From positions 310,001 through 374,000 of the forward strand of contig NZ_JAJPUI010000005.1 in NCBI RefSeq assembly GCF_021390935.1: a stretch of 64,000 nt of DNA, in the 5' to 3' direction. This DNA is from Streptomyces sp. CC228A. Lineage in GTDB: Bacteria; Actinomycetota; Actinomycetes; Streptomycetales; Streptomycetaceae. Position 1 is the stretch's first letter; every line of letters starts with the position of its first letter. A program made the translations under genes and the position numbers. This document shows positions 1-8,784 of the stretch, one piece after another. The notes below the pieces were generated by a model. The model was not told the origin of the DNA. It did not search any database and saw nothing but the letters and a program-made list of their open reading frames with translations.

Positions 1-484
1 CACCGGAGTGCCGGAGTACGCAGGTGCCGGCGCCCACCGGGCCGCGCGCAGGGCCGGACCGGGAGCGGGCCGGACACGGGAGCAGCAGCGCCGCACCGCC
101 CAGGCCTCCCTGACCCTCCCCACCCCGCCCGTCGCCGCCGCGCACGGCGGCACCCTCCTTACGAGGCCCAGCCCCTGACGAGGCCCACGTGCACCGCGCG
201 TCGGCCAGAGGGCGTACCGCACCGGGCGCTCCCCCGGCCCCCGGGTCCCCAACTCGGCGGGCACGGATGTTCGGCGGGCACGGAGGTGTCGGGGCGGTCG
301 TCCGGCGTGCGGAGGCGGACCACCATGCGCCCTCAATGGGTTCGCGGCCTGAGGGGGTTCCGCGGCCTCGGCGGGTCTCGGCCTCGGGGCTGCCGGAGCG
401 GAGTTGCAGAGCACCCCCCTTGATCGGCTAGAGTCTGGAGCACGCCGAGGGGCGAGGCCGAAAAGGCCCCACCTCACGGAGCGT
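1..484. other. Left-edge region without a confident gene
   Basis: No convincing complete gene is visible. A frame open from base 2 to a TGA at 176-178 could be the tail of a gene that starts left of the window, but it shows no recognisable motif. Just before the first tRNA, TTGCAG (404-409) and TAGAGT (429-434) with a 19-base spacer could form a weak vegetative promoter for the glycine tRNA genes. Confidence 0.3.
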
Positions 485-556
485 GCGGGTGTAGTTCAGT
501 AGTAGAACATCCCCCTTCCAGGGGGAAGGCGCAGTGTGCGATTCCTGTCACCCGCT
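485..556 (+). tRNA. tRNA-Gly (anticodon UCC), atypical T arm
   Basis: The acceptor stem GCGGGTG/CACCCGC pairs perfectly, the D stem is GTTC/GAAC, and the anticodon stem TCCCC/GGGGA encloses loop CTTCCAG, giving anticodon TCC (reads GGA). CCA is not encoded. The elbow is unusual: the D loop carries AG where G18-G19 is expected, and the T loop reads GTGCGATTC instead of GTTCRANNC. The T stem pairs poorly unless the variable loop is shortened and the T loop lengthened. It could be a working but non-standard tRNA (see findings) or a degenerate copy. Confidence 0.85.
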
Positions 557-634
557 CTGCATCACGTACCGACCACTCCGGTGGATCAGGTAGAGTGGTG
601 TCCGCACCGCCGGTGAAAGCCGAGTGGTCGCACT

Positions 635-707
635 GCGGACGTGGCTCAGTTGGTAGAGCATCACCTTGCCAAGGTGAGGGTCGCGAGTTCGAATCTCGTC
701 GTCCGCT
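635..707 (+). tRNA. tRNA-Gly (anticodon GCC)
   Basis: Canonical cloverleaf: acceptor GCGGACG/CGTCCGC, D loop with TTGGTAG, anticodon stem TCACC/GGTGA around TTGCCAA, and T arm GAGTTCGAATC. The anticodon GCC reads GGC/GGU. CCA is not encoded. It follows the tRNA-Gly(UCC) by 78 bases and is followed directly by a hairpin terminator. Confidence 0.96.
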
Positions 708-713
708 CAGAGA

Positions 714-749
714 ACGAAGGTCCTGGTCGAAAGACCGGGGCCTTCGTCG
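714..749 (+). terminator. Hairpin terminator after tRNA-Gly
   Basis: An imperfect inverted repeat, ACGAAGG.CC.GGTC then GAAA then GACC..GG..CCTTCGT, follows the tRNA by 6 bases. There is no long T run, as is usual for high-GC actinomycetes. Confidence 0.7.
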
Positions 750-851
750 TATTCCCGTTTCCCGTCCGCCCCTCCCCGCATGACATTTGTCAGCGGGGAC
801 TGCTGACAGTTCTCTCTGCCGAGGCCCCTCTTCCTCGGGAACGCTGGAAGC

Positions 852-1826
852 ATGACCAGCGACGACCACGCGATATGGGCGGAGGACCTGCGGCGCAGTT
901 ACCGCGGGGGCTTCGAGGCCGTATCCGGAATCACCTTCTCCGTGCCGTACGGCGAGATCTTCGCGCTGCTCGGCACGAACGGAGCCGGCAAGACCTCCAC
1001 CGTCGAACTCCTGGAGGGGCTGGCCCGCCCCACCGGCGGCCGCGTACGGGTCCTCGGCCGCGACCCGTACACCGAACGGGCGCTCGTACGGCCCCGTACC
1101 GGCGTGATGCTCCAGGAAGGCGGCTTCCCCTCCGACCTCACCGTCACCGAGACGCTGCGCATGTGGGGCGGCTGCACCAGCGGCGCCCGACCCGTCGGCG
1201 AGGCGCTGGGGATGGTCGGCCTTGCGGGCCGCGCCCGGGTGCGCGTGAAGCAGCTGTCCGGAGGTGAACGGCGACGACTCGACCTCGCCCTGGCGCTGCT
1301 GGGGCGCCCCGACGTGCTGTTCCTCGACGAGCCGTCGACCGGCCTGGACGCCGAGGGCCGCCGGGACACCTGGGAGCTGGTGCGGAGTCTGCGCGACTGC
1401 GGGACGACGGTCCTGCTGACCACGCACTACCTGGAGGAGGCCGAGAGCCTCGCCGACCGGCTGGCGATCATGCACGCGGGGCGCATCGTGACATCCGGCA
1501 CACCCGCCGAGGTGACCGCGTCACGCCCGTCCCGCATCCGCTTCCGGCTGCCGCCGGGCGTGCCCGTCGCGCGGCTGCCCCTGGCGCTGCGGGCGGCGGG
1601 CTCCGACGGCGACAGGCGTGTCGAGATCCGTGCGCACGACCTCCAGGAGGCGCTGACCCGGCTCCTGCGGTGGGCGCAGGACGAGGACGTGCGGCTGGAG
1701 GGCCTGGACGCCCGCTCGGCGTCGCTGGAGGAAGCGTTCCTGGAGATAGCCCAGTCGCAGACCCCCACGGGCACCACGCCCCCGGGGCAGGCTGCGGGAC
1801 CGGCTGCGGAAACGGCGGGGGTGTGA
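852..1826 (+). CDS. ABC transporter ATP-binding protein
   Basis: Cytoplasmic ATPase of an ABC-2 type exporter, 324 aa. Visible motifs are Walker A GTNGAGKT (residues 41-48), signature LSGGE (135-139), Walker B ending FLDEP (about 157-161) and the switch histidine in TTHYLEEA. The C-terminal part after about residue 230 resembles the extension of DrrA-type subunits. The start is ATG with GGAA just upstream. The permease begins 5 bases after the stop, and a histidine kinase and response regulator follow, an arrangement common for exporters controlled by their own two-component system. The substrate cannot be deduced; drug or lipid export is the usual role of this family. Confidence 0.92.
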   Translation: MTSDDHAIWAEDLRRSYRGGFEAVSGITFSVPYGEIFALLGTNGAGKTSTVELLEGLARPTGGRVRVLGRDPYTERALVRPRTGVMLQEGGFPSDLTVTETLRMWGGCTSGARPVGEALGMVGLAGRARVRVKQLSGGERRRLDLALALLGRPDVLFLDEPSTGLDAEGRRDTWELVRSLRDCGTTVLLTTHYLEEAESLADRLAIMHAGRIVTSGTPAEVTASRPSRIRFRLPPGVPVARLPLALRAAGSDGDRRVEIRAHDLQEALTRLLRWAQDEDVRLEGLDARSASLEEAFLEIAQSQTPTGTTPPGQAAGPAAETAGV

Positions 1827-1830
1827 CGGC

Positions 1831-2652
1831 ATGACGGCGACGACGACGGACGCGGCGCAGACGGAGAGGGACACGGAAGTGGGGCCCACAACCACGGCGG
1901 CCGGGCGGCTGGCCGCCCTCGGACGCGCCGAGCTGACCCTGCTCGTGCGGAACCGGACCGCGCTGTTCGTGACGGTGGTCATGCCGCTGCTCATGATCGG
2001 CTCGATCCGGGGGACGCTGGACCGGATCAGCCTGGACAAGGCCGGCCTGAGCATCGCCGAGGCGGCCATGACCGGCGGGCTGGGCATGACCCTGATCATC
2101 GTCGTGTACTTCAACCTCGTCGCGGCGTACGTGTCGCGGCGCGAGGAACTGGTGCTGAAGCGGCTGCGGACCGGTGAGGTGTCCGACCGGGAGATCCTGG
2201 CCGGCACGGCCCTGCCCCCGGTCACCCTCGCGGTGGTGCAGTGCGCGATCCTGGTGGCGGCGGCGGTGGCGTTCCTGGACGTACGGGCACCGCAGCGGCC
2301 CGAACTGCTGGTCGGCGGCGCCGCGGTCGGCCTCGTGCTGCTCACCGCGCTGGCCGCCGTCACCGCCGGAGTGACCCGGACCGTGGAGAGCGCGCAGATC
2401 ACGACGATGCCGCTGTTCCTCGTGTCGGCGTTCGGGTCGGGGCTCTTCCTCCCGCTGGAGGTGTTCCCCGAGCGGATCGCTGCGGTGTGCGAACTGCTGC
2501 CGTTCACCGGCGTGATGACGGTGATACGGGCCGGGTGGCTCGGCATCGGCGACGGCGGGGAACTGCTGCGGGCCGGGGTCGCGGCGCTGGTCTGGACGGC
2601 GGTCTCGGTGTTTGCTGTCCAGCGGTGGTTCCGCTGGGAGCCGCGCCGCTGA
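1831..2652 (+). CDS. ABC-2 type transporter permease
   Basis: Membrane partner of the preceding ATPase, 273 aa. After a polar N-terminus of about 35 residues there are roughly six hydrophobic segments, including LFVTVVMPLLMIGS, the region around GGLGMTLIIVVYFNL and the last near AGVAALVWTAVSVFAV. The internal stretch SRREELVLKRLRTGEVSDRE is typical of the cytoplasmic loop of ABC-2 permeases. The ATG lies 5 bases after the ATPase stop, so the two are probably co-translated. The kinase gene starts about 140 bases downstream on the same strand. Confidence 0.9.
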   Translation: MTATTTDAAQTERDTEVGPTTTAAGRLAALGRAELTLLVRNRTALFVTVVMPLLMIGSIRGTLDRISLDKAGLSIAEAAMTGGLGMTLIIVVYFNLVAAYVSRREELVLKRLRTGEVSDREILAGTALPPVTLAVVQCAILVAAAVAFLDVRAPQRPELLVGGAAVGLVLLTALAAVTAGVTRTVESAQITTMPLFLVSAFGSGLFLPLEVFPERIAAVCELLPFTGVMTVIRAGWLGIGDGGELLRAGVAALVWTAVSVFAVQRWFRWEPRR

Positions 2653-2792
2653 ACCGCGAAGGGCGGGCGTCACGCCGGCCGGGGACCGCGGAGCCGGGCC
2701 GAACCGCGCGGGGGCGGGGCGGGCCGGCCGCCGTCGGCGGGTGGCCCGGCGGGGCGCCACGGGCAGGGACCGAGGGGGAGGAGCACGGGGGC

Positions 2793-4858
2793 ATGGCCGA
2801 GTTGACCGGTTGGTGGAGCCGCAGGAGCCACCCGGAGAAGGTGGAGCTGTACACCCGCTGGACCTACCACGGGCTGGCTGCTGTCGAGTTGCTGCTGGGC
2901 GGCCCGCCGGCGGCGGCCGTCGCGGTCGGCTCGGCGGAGGGCGCCGGCCCGGCAGGGGGCTGGCTCCTGCTGCTCCTCCTGACGCACACCGTGCTCGTGG
3001 CCGCCCTCTGCTCGTACGCCCTCAGCTGGCAGTTGGGGCGCCGGCCCCGCCCGCGGCGGCTGATCGCGGCCCTCGCCGCGGTGACGGCGGCGGGCTGCGT
3101 CGCGGTGCTGGCCCTCTTCCGGTTCGGCAGCGTGCAGGACCCGGAACTGACGGCCTACCTGCTGGGCGCCATCGCCAGCTGGGGCGTCGGCGGACTCGCC
3201 CTGTGCCTGCTGAAGGTGCGCCACCTGCTGGTGCTGACCCTGGCCGCCCCGCTGGGCGTGGGACTGGCCTGCGCGGCGCTCGGGCTGACCGCTGGCGCGG
3301 TGGTGGCGCTGGTCCTGGCGACGGCGTTCGGGTCCGTCGTCTTCGCGACCACCAGCGGTTTCTCCGGGTGGCTGCTGCGGACCGTGTGGGAGCTCGACGC
3401 GGCGCACCGGCTCCAGGCACGGCTGGCCGTCGCGGAGGAACGGCTGCGGTTCGCCCGCGACCTGCACGACGTCATGGGCCGGAACCTGTCGGTGATCGCC
3501 CTGAAGAGCGAGCTGGCCGTGCAGCTGTCCCGGCGCGGTGCGGCCGAGCAGGCGGTGGAGCAGATGGCCGAGGTCCAGCGGATCGCCCAGGAGTCGCAGC
3601 GGGAGGTACGGGAGGTCGTCCGCGGCTACCGCGAAGCCGACCTGCACACGGAACTGGAAGGCGCCCGGGGCGTACTGGCCGCCGCGGGCGTCACGTGCCG
3701 GATCACGTCCGACGGCGTCCCCGCCGAGCTGCCGGCACAGGCCCGCTCCGCCCTCGGATGGGTGGTACGGGAGGCCACGACGAACGTCCCGCGGCACGGG
3801 GACGCACGCACCTGCACCCTGACGGTGACGGCGCCGACGGGGGGAGACGGACACGTGACACTGGTGATCGAGAACGACGGCGCGGGCATGGCGGGGGCCG
3901 GCGCGGACACCGGCATCGGCGCGGGCGCATACGCCGCGGCGGCCAACCCGGCGGGCGACGGGGACGCGGGCACGGCGGTGGCCAACCCGGCGGGCGGCGA
4001 GGACGCGGGCACGGCGGTGGCCAACTCGGCAGACGGCACGGGCACCCTGTCGGGTATGGGGGGCGGGCGGGAGGCGGCCGTCGGGGCTTCGGCGCCGGTG
4101 GCGCTCATGAAGGCGGTGCCGCTCTCGGCGCCGGTGGCGGCAGCTCTCGCAGGGCCCGCGCGGAGGCTGGGCCCGCCCCTGCTGCGGGAGCGTGCGACGG
4201 CCGTCGTCCAGGTCGTACAGGTACGGAGGCCGGCCTTCCCGCGGGGACCGGAGCCGGCATCGACGTCGGCTGCGGAGCCGGCGTCCGGGCCGGTGTGGAG
4301 GGCGCCGCAGCCGAGACGGGGACTGATGACACCGGTGCCGGGACCGCAGTGAAGGGGGCTCCCGCTGCTCTTGGTGCCGCTGCCGCTGCCGCCGGCCTCC
4401 GTGCCGGCGGCCCCGGCCCCGCTGCCTCGCAGCGGGCCGCCGGGGAGTCCCCGCCTCGCCCGGGGCCGCCGGTAGGGCCGTCGCGGGGGCTCCGGGCTCG
4501 CCGGGCTCCGCGAGCGGCTCACGGCGCTCGACGGGACGCTGGAGGCGCTTGCCCTGCCCGGCGGCCGGTTCCGCGTCACCGCCAGGGTGCCGTTGGCGCC
4601 CGCCCCTCCCGCGACCCGAGCCGCCGCAGCCCCCGCACCGGCGGCGACCGGGGGCCCGGCAGCGCGGGACGCGGCCCTCCCGGGAGGAGCGGCGCCACCC
4701 CGGAGACAGCCGCCCTCGGGCGCACCGGGACCGAAGCGCCCGCCCGGCCCCTCCCCGCTCCCGCCGGGGCGCGGCGTGCGGAGGCCGCGGCCGGCTGCCG
4801 CGCGGACGGGCCCGGCGCCCGGGTGGGCAGGCCCGTCGCCGAGGAGGACCGCCGGTGA
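2793..4858 (+). CDS. Sensor histidine kinase (HisKA_3 type), frameshifted
   Basis: NarL/DesK-type sensor kinase. The first part has several membrane segments (about residues 30-205), then the dimerisation box ARDLHDVMG with phospho-acceptor His225, an N-box-like WVVREATTNVPRHG and a G1 box ENDGAG. The final ATP-binding element, GSGLAGLRERL, appears only near 4488-4520, after about 600 bases of Gly/Ala/Pro-rich sequence. That low-complexity stretch changes frame: the opening frame meets TGA at 4350-4352, another frame looks coding from about 4240, the G2 box is back in the first frame, and the last codons end in the other frame with TGA at 4856-4858. That stop overlaps the regulator GTG, which supports it as the true end. 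It is either an inactivated kinase or a functional one with an enlarged ATP lid and sequence errors. Confidence 0.7.
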
Positions 4859-5478
4859 CCGCGTACCCCGTGCGCATCCGCGTGCTGCTGGCGGATGACG
4901 AGCACCTGATCCGGGGGGCGCTGGCGGCGCTGCTGGGGCTGGAGGACGACATCGAGGTCGTCGCCGAAGCGGCGTCCGGGCCCGAGGCGATCGCCATGGC
5001 GCGGACGCACCGGCCCGATGTCGCGGTGCTGGACCTCCAGATGCCCGGCGCCGACGGCGTGAGGGTCGCCACATCCCTGCGGGCGGAACTGCCCGGCTGC
5101 CGCACCATGATCGTGACCGGGCACGGCCGCCCGGGCCACCTCAAGCGGGCCCTGGCGGCGGGCGCCAGGGGCTTCGTGCCGAAGACGGTCAGCGCGCAGC
5201 AGCTCGCCGAGATCATCCGTACCGTGCACGCCGGAAACCGCTACGTCGACCCGGAGTTGGCGGCCGACGCCATCGCGTCCGGGGACTCGCCGCTGACCGC
5301 GCGGGAGGCGGAGCTGCTGGAGCTGGCGGCGGACGGGGCGCCCATCGCGGAGATCGCCCAGCGCGCTTCCCTCTCCCCCGGGACCGTCCGGAACTACCTG
5401 TCCTCCGCCGTCTCGAAGCTCGGTGCCGAGAACCGTCATGCGGCAGTGCGTCTCGCACGCGACCGGGGTTGGGTATAG
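4855..5478 (+). CDS. NarL/DesR-family response regulator
   Basis: Two-component response regulator of 207 aa. The receiver domain (about 1-125) has the acidic pair D14-D15, the phospho-acceptor Asp60 in LDLQMPG, the Thr of IVTGHG and the Lys of FVPKTV. A LuxR-type helix-turn-helix (about 142-205) contains LTAREAELLELAADGAP and GTVRNYLSSAVSKL. The GTG start overlaps the kinase stop (GTGA), implying translational coupling. By position it probably controls the ABC exporter upstream. A tRNA gene follows 22 bases after its stop; TATAGT at the end of the gene could serve as the tRNA -10 box. Confidence 0.93.
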   Translation: MTAYPVRIRVLLADDEHLIRGALAALLGLEDDIEVVAEAASGPEAIAMARTHRPDVAVLDLQMPGADGVRVATSLRAELPGCRTMIVTGHGRPGHLKRALAAGARGFVPKTVSAQQLAEIIRTVHAGNRYVDPELAADAIASGDSPLTAREAELLELAADGAPIAEIAQRASLSPGTVRNYLSSAVSKLGAENRHAAVRLARDRGWV

Positions 5479-5500
5479 TAGGTGCCGCGCGACAGCGCAT

Positions 5501-5573
5501 GCGGACGTAGCTCAGTTGGTAGAGCGCAACCTTGCCAAGGTTGAGGTCGCGAGTTCGAGCCTCGTCGTCCGCT
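5501..5573 (+). tRNA. tRNA-Gly (anticodon GCC)
   Basis: Canonical tRNA: acceptor GCGGACG/CGTCCGC, anticodon stem CAACC/GGTTG around TTGCCAA (GCC), and T arm GAGTTCGAGCC. It shares its acceptor stem and anticodon with the copy at 635-707. CCA is not encoded. Confidence 0.96.
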
Positions 5574-5580
5574 CGGGATC

Positions 5581-5611
5581 GAAGGCCCCGGTCATCACGA
5601 CCGGGGCCTTC
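5581..5611 (+). terminator. Terminator after tRNA-Gly
   Basis: Perfect inverted repeat GAAGGCCCCGGTC / GACCGGGGCCTTC with a five-base loop ATCAC, seven bases after the tRNA. Confidence 0.85.
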
Positions 5612-5650
5612 GGCGTTCAGGAGGCAGGTGGCGCGCCGCATGCGCCGGCG

Positions 5651-5682
5651 GCGCCCCGCCGCCTCCGGGGGCAGCGGGGCGC
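5651..5682 (-). terminator. Possible terminator of purC
   Basis: Inverted repeat GCGCCCCGC / GCGGGGCGC lies 14 bases beyond the purC stop, between the convergent tRNA and purC transcripts. Confidence 0.5.
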
Positions 5683-5695
5683 GCCGGTCGGCCGG

Positions 5696-6601
5696 TCACT
5701 GCCAGGTGGAGCCCGTCAGCAGCTCGTACGCCTCGACGTACTTGGCGCGGGTCGCCTCCACGATCTCCTGCGGAAGCGGGGGCGGCGGCTGCTCGCTCCT
5801 GCGGTCCCACCCGGAGGCCGGGGAGGTCAGCCAGTCCCGCACGAACTGCTTGTCGTACGAGGGCTGGGCGCGGCCCGGCTGCCACTCGGCGGCGGGCCAG
5901 AACCGCGAGGAGTCCGGCGTCAGCACCTCGTCGGCCAGTACCAGGCCGCCGTCCTCGTCGCGCCCGAACTCGAACTTGGTGTCCGCCAGGATGATCCCCC
6001 GGTCCCGGGCGATGTCGCGGGCCCGGCTGTAGACGGCGAGGGTGGTCTGGCGGAGCTGGGCGGCGGTCTCCGCACCGACCTGGCGGGCCACCTCCTCGTA
6101 CGAGACGTTCTCGTCGTGGTCGCCGACCGCGGCCTTCGTCGCGGGCGTGAAGATCGGGGCGGGCAGCTCGGAGCCGTCCACGAGGCCCTCGGGCAGCGCG
6201 AGCCCGCACACCGTGCGGGACGCGTCGTACTCGACCAGGCCGGACCCGGTGAGGTAGCCGCGCGCCACGCACTCGACGGGGAGCATCTGCAGGGACCTGC
6301 AGACGAGGGTGCGGCCCTCCCAGTCGGCGGGCGCGCCGGCGGGCAGCTCCGTGGAGACGACGTGGTTCGGGATCAGGTCGGCGAGCCGGTCGAACCACCA
6401 GAGGGAGAGCCGGGTGAGGACCCGGCCCTTGTCCGGGATCTCGGTGGGCAGCACCCAGTCGTACGCCGACACGCGATCGCTGGCGACCATCACGAGGTCG
6501 CCCGTCTCGCTGTTCCGGTACAGCTCGCGCACCTTGCCGGTGTGGAGATGTACCAGGCCCGGCACCTGAAGCGGTTCGGGCTTTTCTACGAATCCGGACA
6601 C
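5696..6601 (-). CDS. purC: SAICAR synthase (phosphoribosylaminoimidazole-succinocarboxamide synthase)
   Basis: Condenses CAIR with aspartate using ATP to make SAICAR in purine synthesis; cytoplasmic, 301 aa, normal for the family. Family motifs include HTGKVRELY near the N-terminus, ASDRVSAYDWVLPTEIPDKG, VECVARGYLTGSG, PIFTPATKA and IILADTKFEFG. I chose GTG at 6601 because GGAGGAA sits just upstream and the protein then opens at the conserved N-terminus; longer forms run into unrelated sequence. Two genes upstream on the same strand lies purD, a common arrangement in Streptomyces, although the genes are not contiguous. Confidence 0.97.
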   Translation of the reverse strand: MSGFVEKPEPLQVPGLVHLHTGKVRELYRNSETGDLVMVASDRVSAYDWVLPTEIPDKGRVLTRLSLWWFDRLADLIPNHVVSTELPAGAPADWEGRTLVCRSLQMLPVECVARGYLTGSGLVEYDASRTVCGLALPEGLVDGSELPAPIFTPATKAAVGDHDENVSYEEVARQVGAETAAQLRQTTLAVYSRARDIARDRGIILADTKFEFGRDEDGGLVLADEVLTPDSSRFWPAAEWQPGRAQPSYDKQFVRDWLTSPASGWDRRSEQPPPPLPQEIVEATRAKYVEAYELLTGSTWQ

Positions 6602-6684
6602 GGTTCCTCCCCGTGGGTCTGTCCCAACGCGGCAATTCTCCCGTACGGCGGGACAGCGGCCGTGTCCGGGGGCACGGAGCGGTT

Positions 6685-8163
6685 CTAGTCCCGTTTGCAG
6701 ATGCGGTCCAGGAGATTGGCCGTGGCGCGCTGGACGCGGGCGTCGACATGACCCGGGCGGTCCAGGGCCGGGGCCCAGGCGAAGGTGCCGGAGGCGAAGA
6801 CGAGGGCGCCGGACGGCGCGCGGTACAGCGACGTCTCCTGGTGGCGTACGGCCCCGTCGGCGTCCCGGTAGGGCGAGTGGGCCAGCAGGATGCGGCACTG
6901 GTGGTCGGGGAGCGGGGTGCGGGGGAAGTAGCGGTCGGCCTCGCCCGCGACGAGGCCGGGCAGCGCGTCGCCCTCACCCGCGCCGGTGGCCTCCCACAGC
7001 CAGTGCTCCGCGTTCCGTACGACGAGGGGCTGCGGGTCCCGGACGCGGCCGGCGTACTGGATGCCGAGCAGCGTCTGCTCCGGCCGGTCGACCTCCCGCC
7101 ACAGTGCGGCCTTCCCGGGGCCCTGGCGTTTTCGGCAGGTGAGCAGCCGGTCGGGGACGCCGGAGGGCGACGGGGCGAGGTCCACCTGCCAGTACATGGT
7201 GTTGGCGGACAGGAACACCAGGGACGTGCCGCAGTCCCTGGCCTGCTCGACGGCCCGGCGCATCGGGACCGACCAGTACTCGTCGTGGCCGGGGAAGACC
7301 AGGCCCCGGTAGCGGGTGGGGTCGACGCGGCCCGCGTGCAGGTCGCTGGCGTCGGCGTAGGCGAGGTCGTAGCCGTACCGCTCGGCCCAGCGGATCACGT
7401 CGTAGGCGTGCCCGATGTGGAGGGGCAGGCCCTGGCCGGCGTAGGGCCGGTCGAAGGAGAGCGTCGCGGCGGCGTCCCCCTCCCCGAGGAGGTGCCCGTC
7501 CGCGTCCCAGGCGTGGTAGAGGCTCGCGCCGGTGCGGCCGTCCTCCGGGTAGAGGTTGTACGCCTGCCAGGTCAGGTCCGGCAGGACCAGGAGCAGGTCG
7601 GCGGGGTGGCCGTCGCGGACGGTGAACGGGATGTGCGAGCGGTGGCCGTCCGCGGTGGTCAGCACGGCGACGTACGCGCCGATCGTCCAGTACGACGGGA
7701 TGGGCAGCCGCCAGGACAGCCACCAGTGGTGGCAGGACACCGTGCGGCCCGCCGTGAGCGGGGGCGGCTGCACGATGCCGGACAGCCGCGGGCTCGTGGT
7801 GATCTTGGCGGCGCCGTCGCCGCCGTAGTGGCCGATGCGGTAGACGTCGACCGAGAACTGCTGCGGCGGGTTCACCGTGACGTGGAAGTCGATCGCCTCG
7901 CCGGGAGCCACGGCGCCGGTGGAGGCGAAGCCCTTGATCTGGAGGTGCACGTCGTCCGCCGGGCGGGGCGCGCCGCCCGAACCGGCCGACGCGTCACGGC
8001 CCGGGACGGCGGGCGGCACCGCGTACCAGGGTGTGAGCCGCCCGTGCTCGTCCACGTACTGCTCGGTGCCGCGCAGCCAGGGCAGCGGGCCCTGGCCGAA
8101 AGGATCGTCGGCGGCGTGGGCCAGCGCACCGGACTCCCACCGCCGTACCTGCTCCGCCCCCAT
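6685..8163 (-). CDS. N,N-dimethylformamidase beta subunit-like protein
   Basis: 492 aa protein resembling the large subunit domain of N,N-dimethylformamidase, an amidohydrolase. Supporting stretches are FHVTVNPPQQFSVDVYRIGHYGG (jelly-roll-like first half, shown here in part), DLLLVLPDLTWQAYNLYP, GASLYHAWD, LVFPGHDEYWS and FLSANTMYWQV. There is no signal peptide. No small subunit is encoded nearby, so activity on dimethylformamide should not be assumed. The ATG at 8163 is preceded by GGAGGGG. It is transcribed towards purC with about 80 bases between, so it may share a transcript. Confidence 0.82.
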   Translation of the reverse strand: MGAEQVRRWESGALAHAADDPFGQGPLPWLRGTEQYVDEHGRLTPWYAVPPAVPGRDASAGSGGAPRPADDVHLQIKGFASTGAVAPGEAIDFHVTVNPPQQFSVDVYRIGHYGGDGAAKITTSPRLSGIVQPPPLTAGRTVSCHHWWLSWRLPIPSYWTIGAYVAVLTTADGHRSHIPFTVRDGHPADLLLVLPDLTWQAYNLYPEDGRTGASLYHAWDADGHLLGEGDAAATLSFDRPYAGQGLPLHIGHAYDVIRWAERYGYDLAYADASDLHAGRVDPTRYRGLVFPGHDEYWSVPMRRAVEQARDCGTSLVFLSANTMYWQVDLAPSPSGVPDRLLTCRKRQGPGKAALWREVDRPEQTLLGIQYAGRVRDPQPLVVRNAEHWLWEATGAGEGDALPGLVAGEADRYFPRTPLPDHQCRILLAHSPYRDADGAVRHQETSLYRAPSGALVFASGTFAWAPALDRPGHVDARVQRATANLLDRICKRD

Positions 8164-8446
8164 GGTGCTGCCCCTCCCTCGACTCCCCCGCTCCGCCCGG
8201 CTCGACGCTCGGCTGTCGCGGCGCGTTCAGCGCCGGTCCCCAGCACATCACATTACGCACGCACTCCGTCACCGGTCGTCGCGAATTGACGTGAACGGAG
8301 CGAGGCATTCCGATGCGGGTGCGCCGGTGTCACCCGCAAGGGGGATGCCCCGCGGCCGGCCGGAGCCGGGGGCGGCCGGGGCCTGTGGCCCTCCGCGCGG
8401 CGGCCGGGGCCGGTGCGCCTCCGCAGCCGCGGCGGCGGGAGCCGGT

Positions 8447-8603
8447 GGGCTTACGCGGCCGCGGCGGCGGGGACCGGGGGCTTACGCGGCCGCGGCGGCG
8501 GGGACCGGGGGGCTTACGCGGCCGCTACCGCCGGGCCGGTGGGCTTACGCGGCCACGGCGGCCGGGGCCGGTGCTTACGCGGCCGCTGCGGGCGCCGGGG
8601 CCG
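8447..8603. repeat. Five-copy tandem repeat of about 31 bases
   Basis: The core CTTACGCGGCC recurs at 8450, 8481, 8513, 8544 and 8574, giving a unit of 30-32 bases rich in GGCGGCGGGGACCGG. The spacing is not strictly a multiple of three and no gene with a good start covers it. It fills much of the 620-base gap between two minus-strand genes (8164-8784), which otherwise holds nothing I recognise. Confidence 0.8.
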
Positions 8604-8784
8604 CACCGCCGGAAGGCCCGGCGGGCTCGGTTGCTGTACCGCCCGGGCGCACGGCGGGTCCGACAGCACGGCCCACACCTGCGACGGGTCCCGCACTGCA
8701 TTGCACTGCACCGCACCGCAGGGAGCCGCAACGGGCAGTGGGTCCACTGCGGCCGTCGTCTCGGGGGGGCTCCGGCGGGCCCCT

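Noticed and set aside
189..431. 80-codon open frame at the left edge
   Set aside because: Arg/Pro-rich composition, no ribosome-binding site and no recognisable motif; it ends inside the region that looks like a tRNA promoter.
8447..8603. Repeat array considered as a CRISPR
   Set aside because: The units are contiguous without unique spacers and no cas genes are present.
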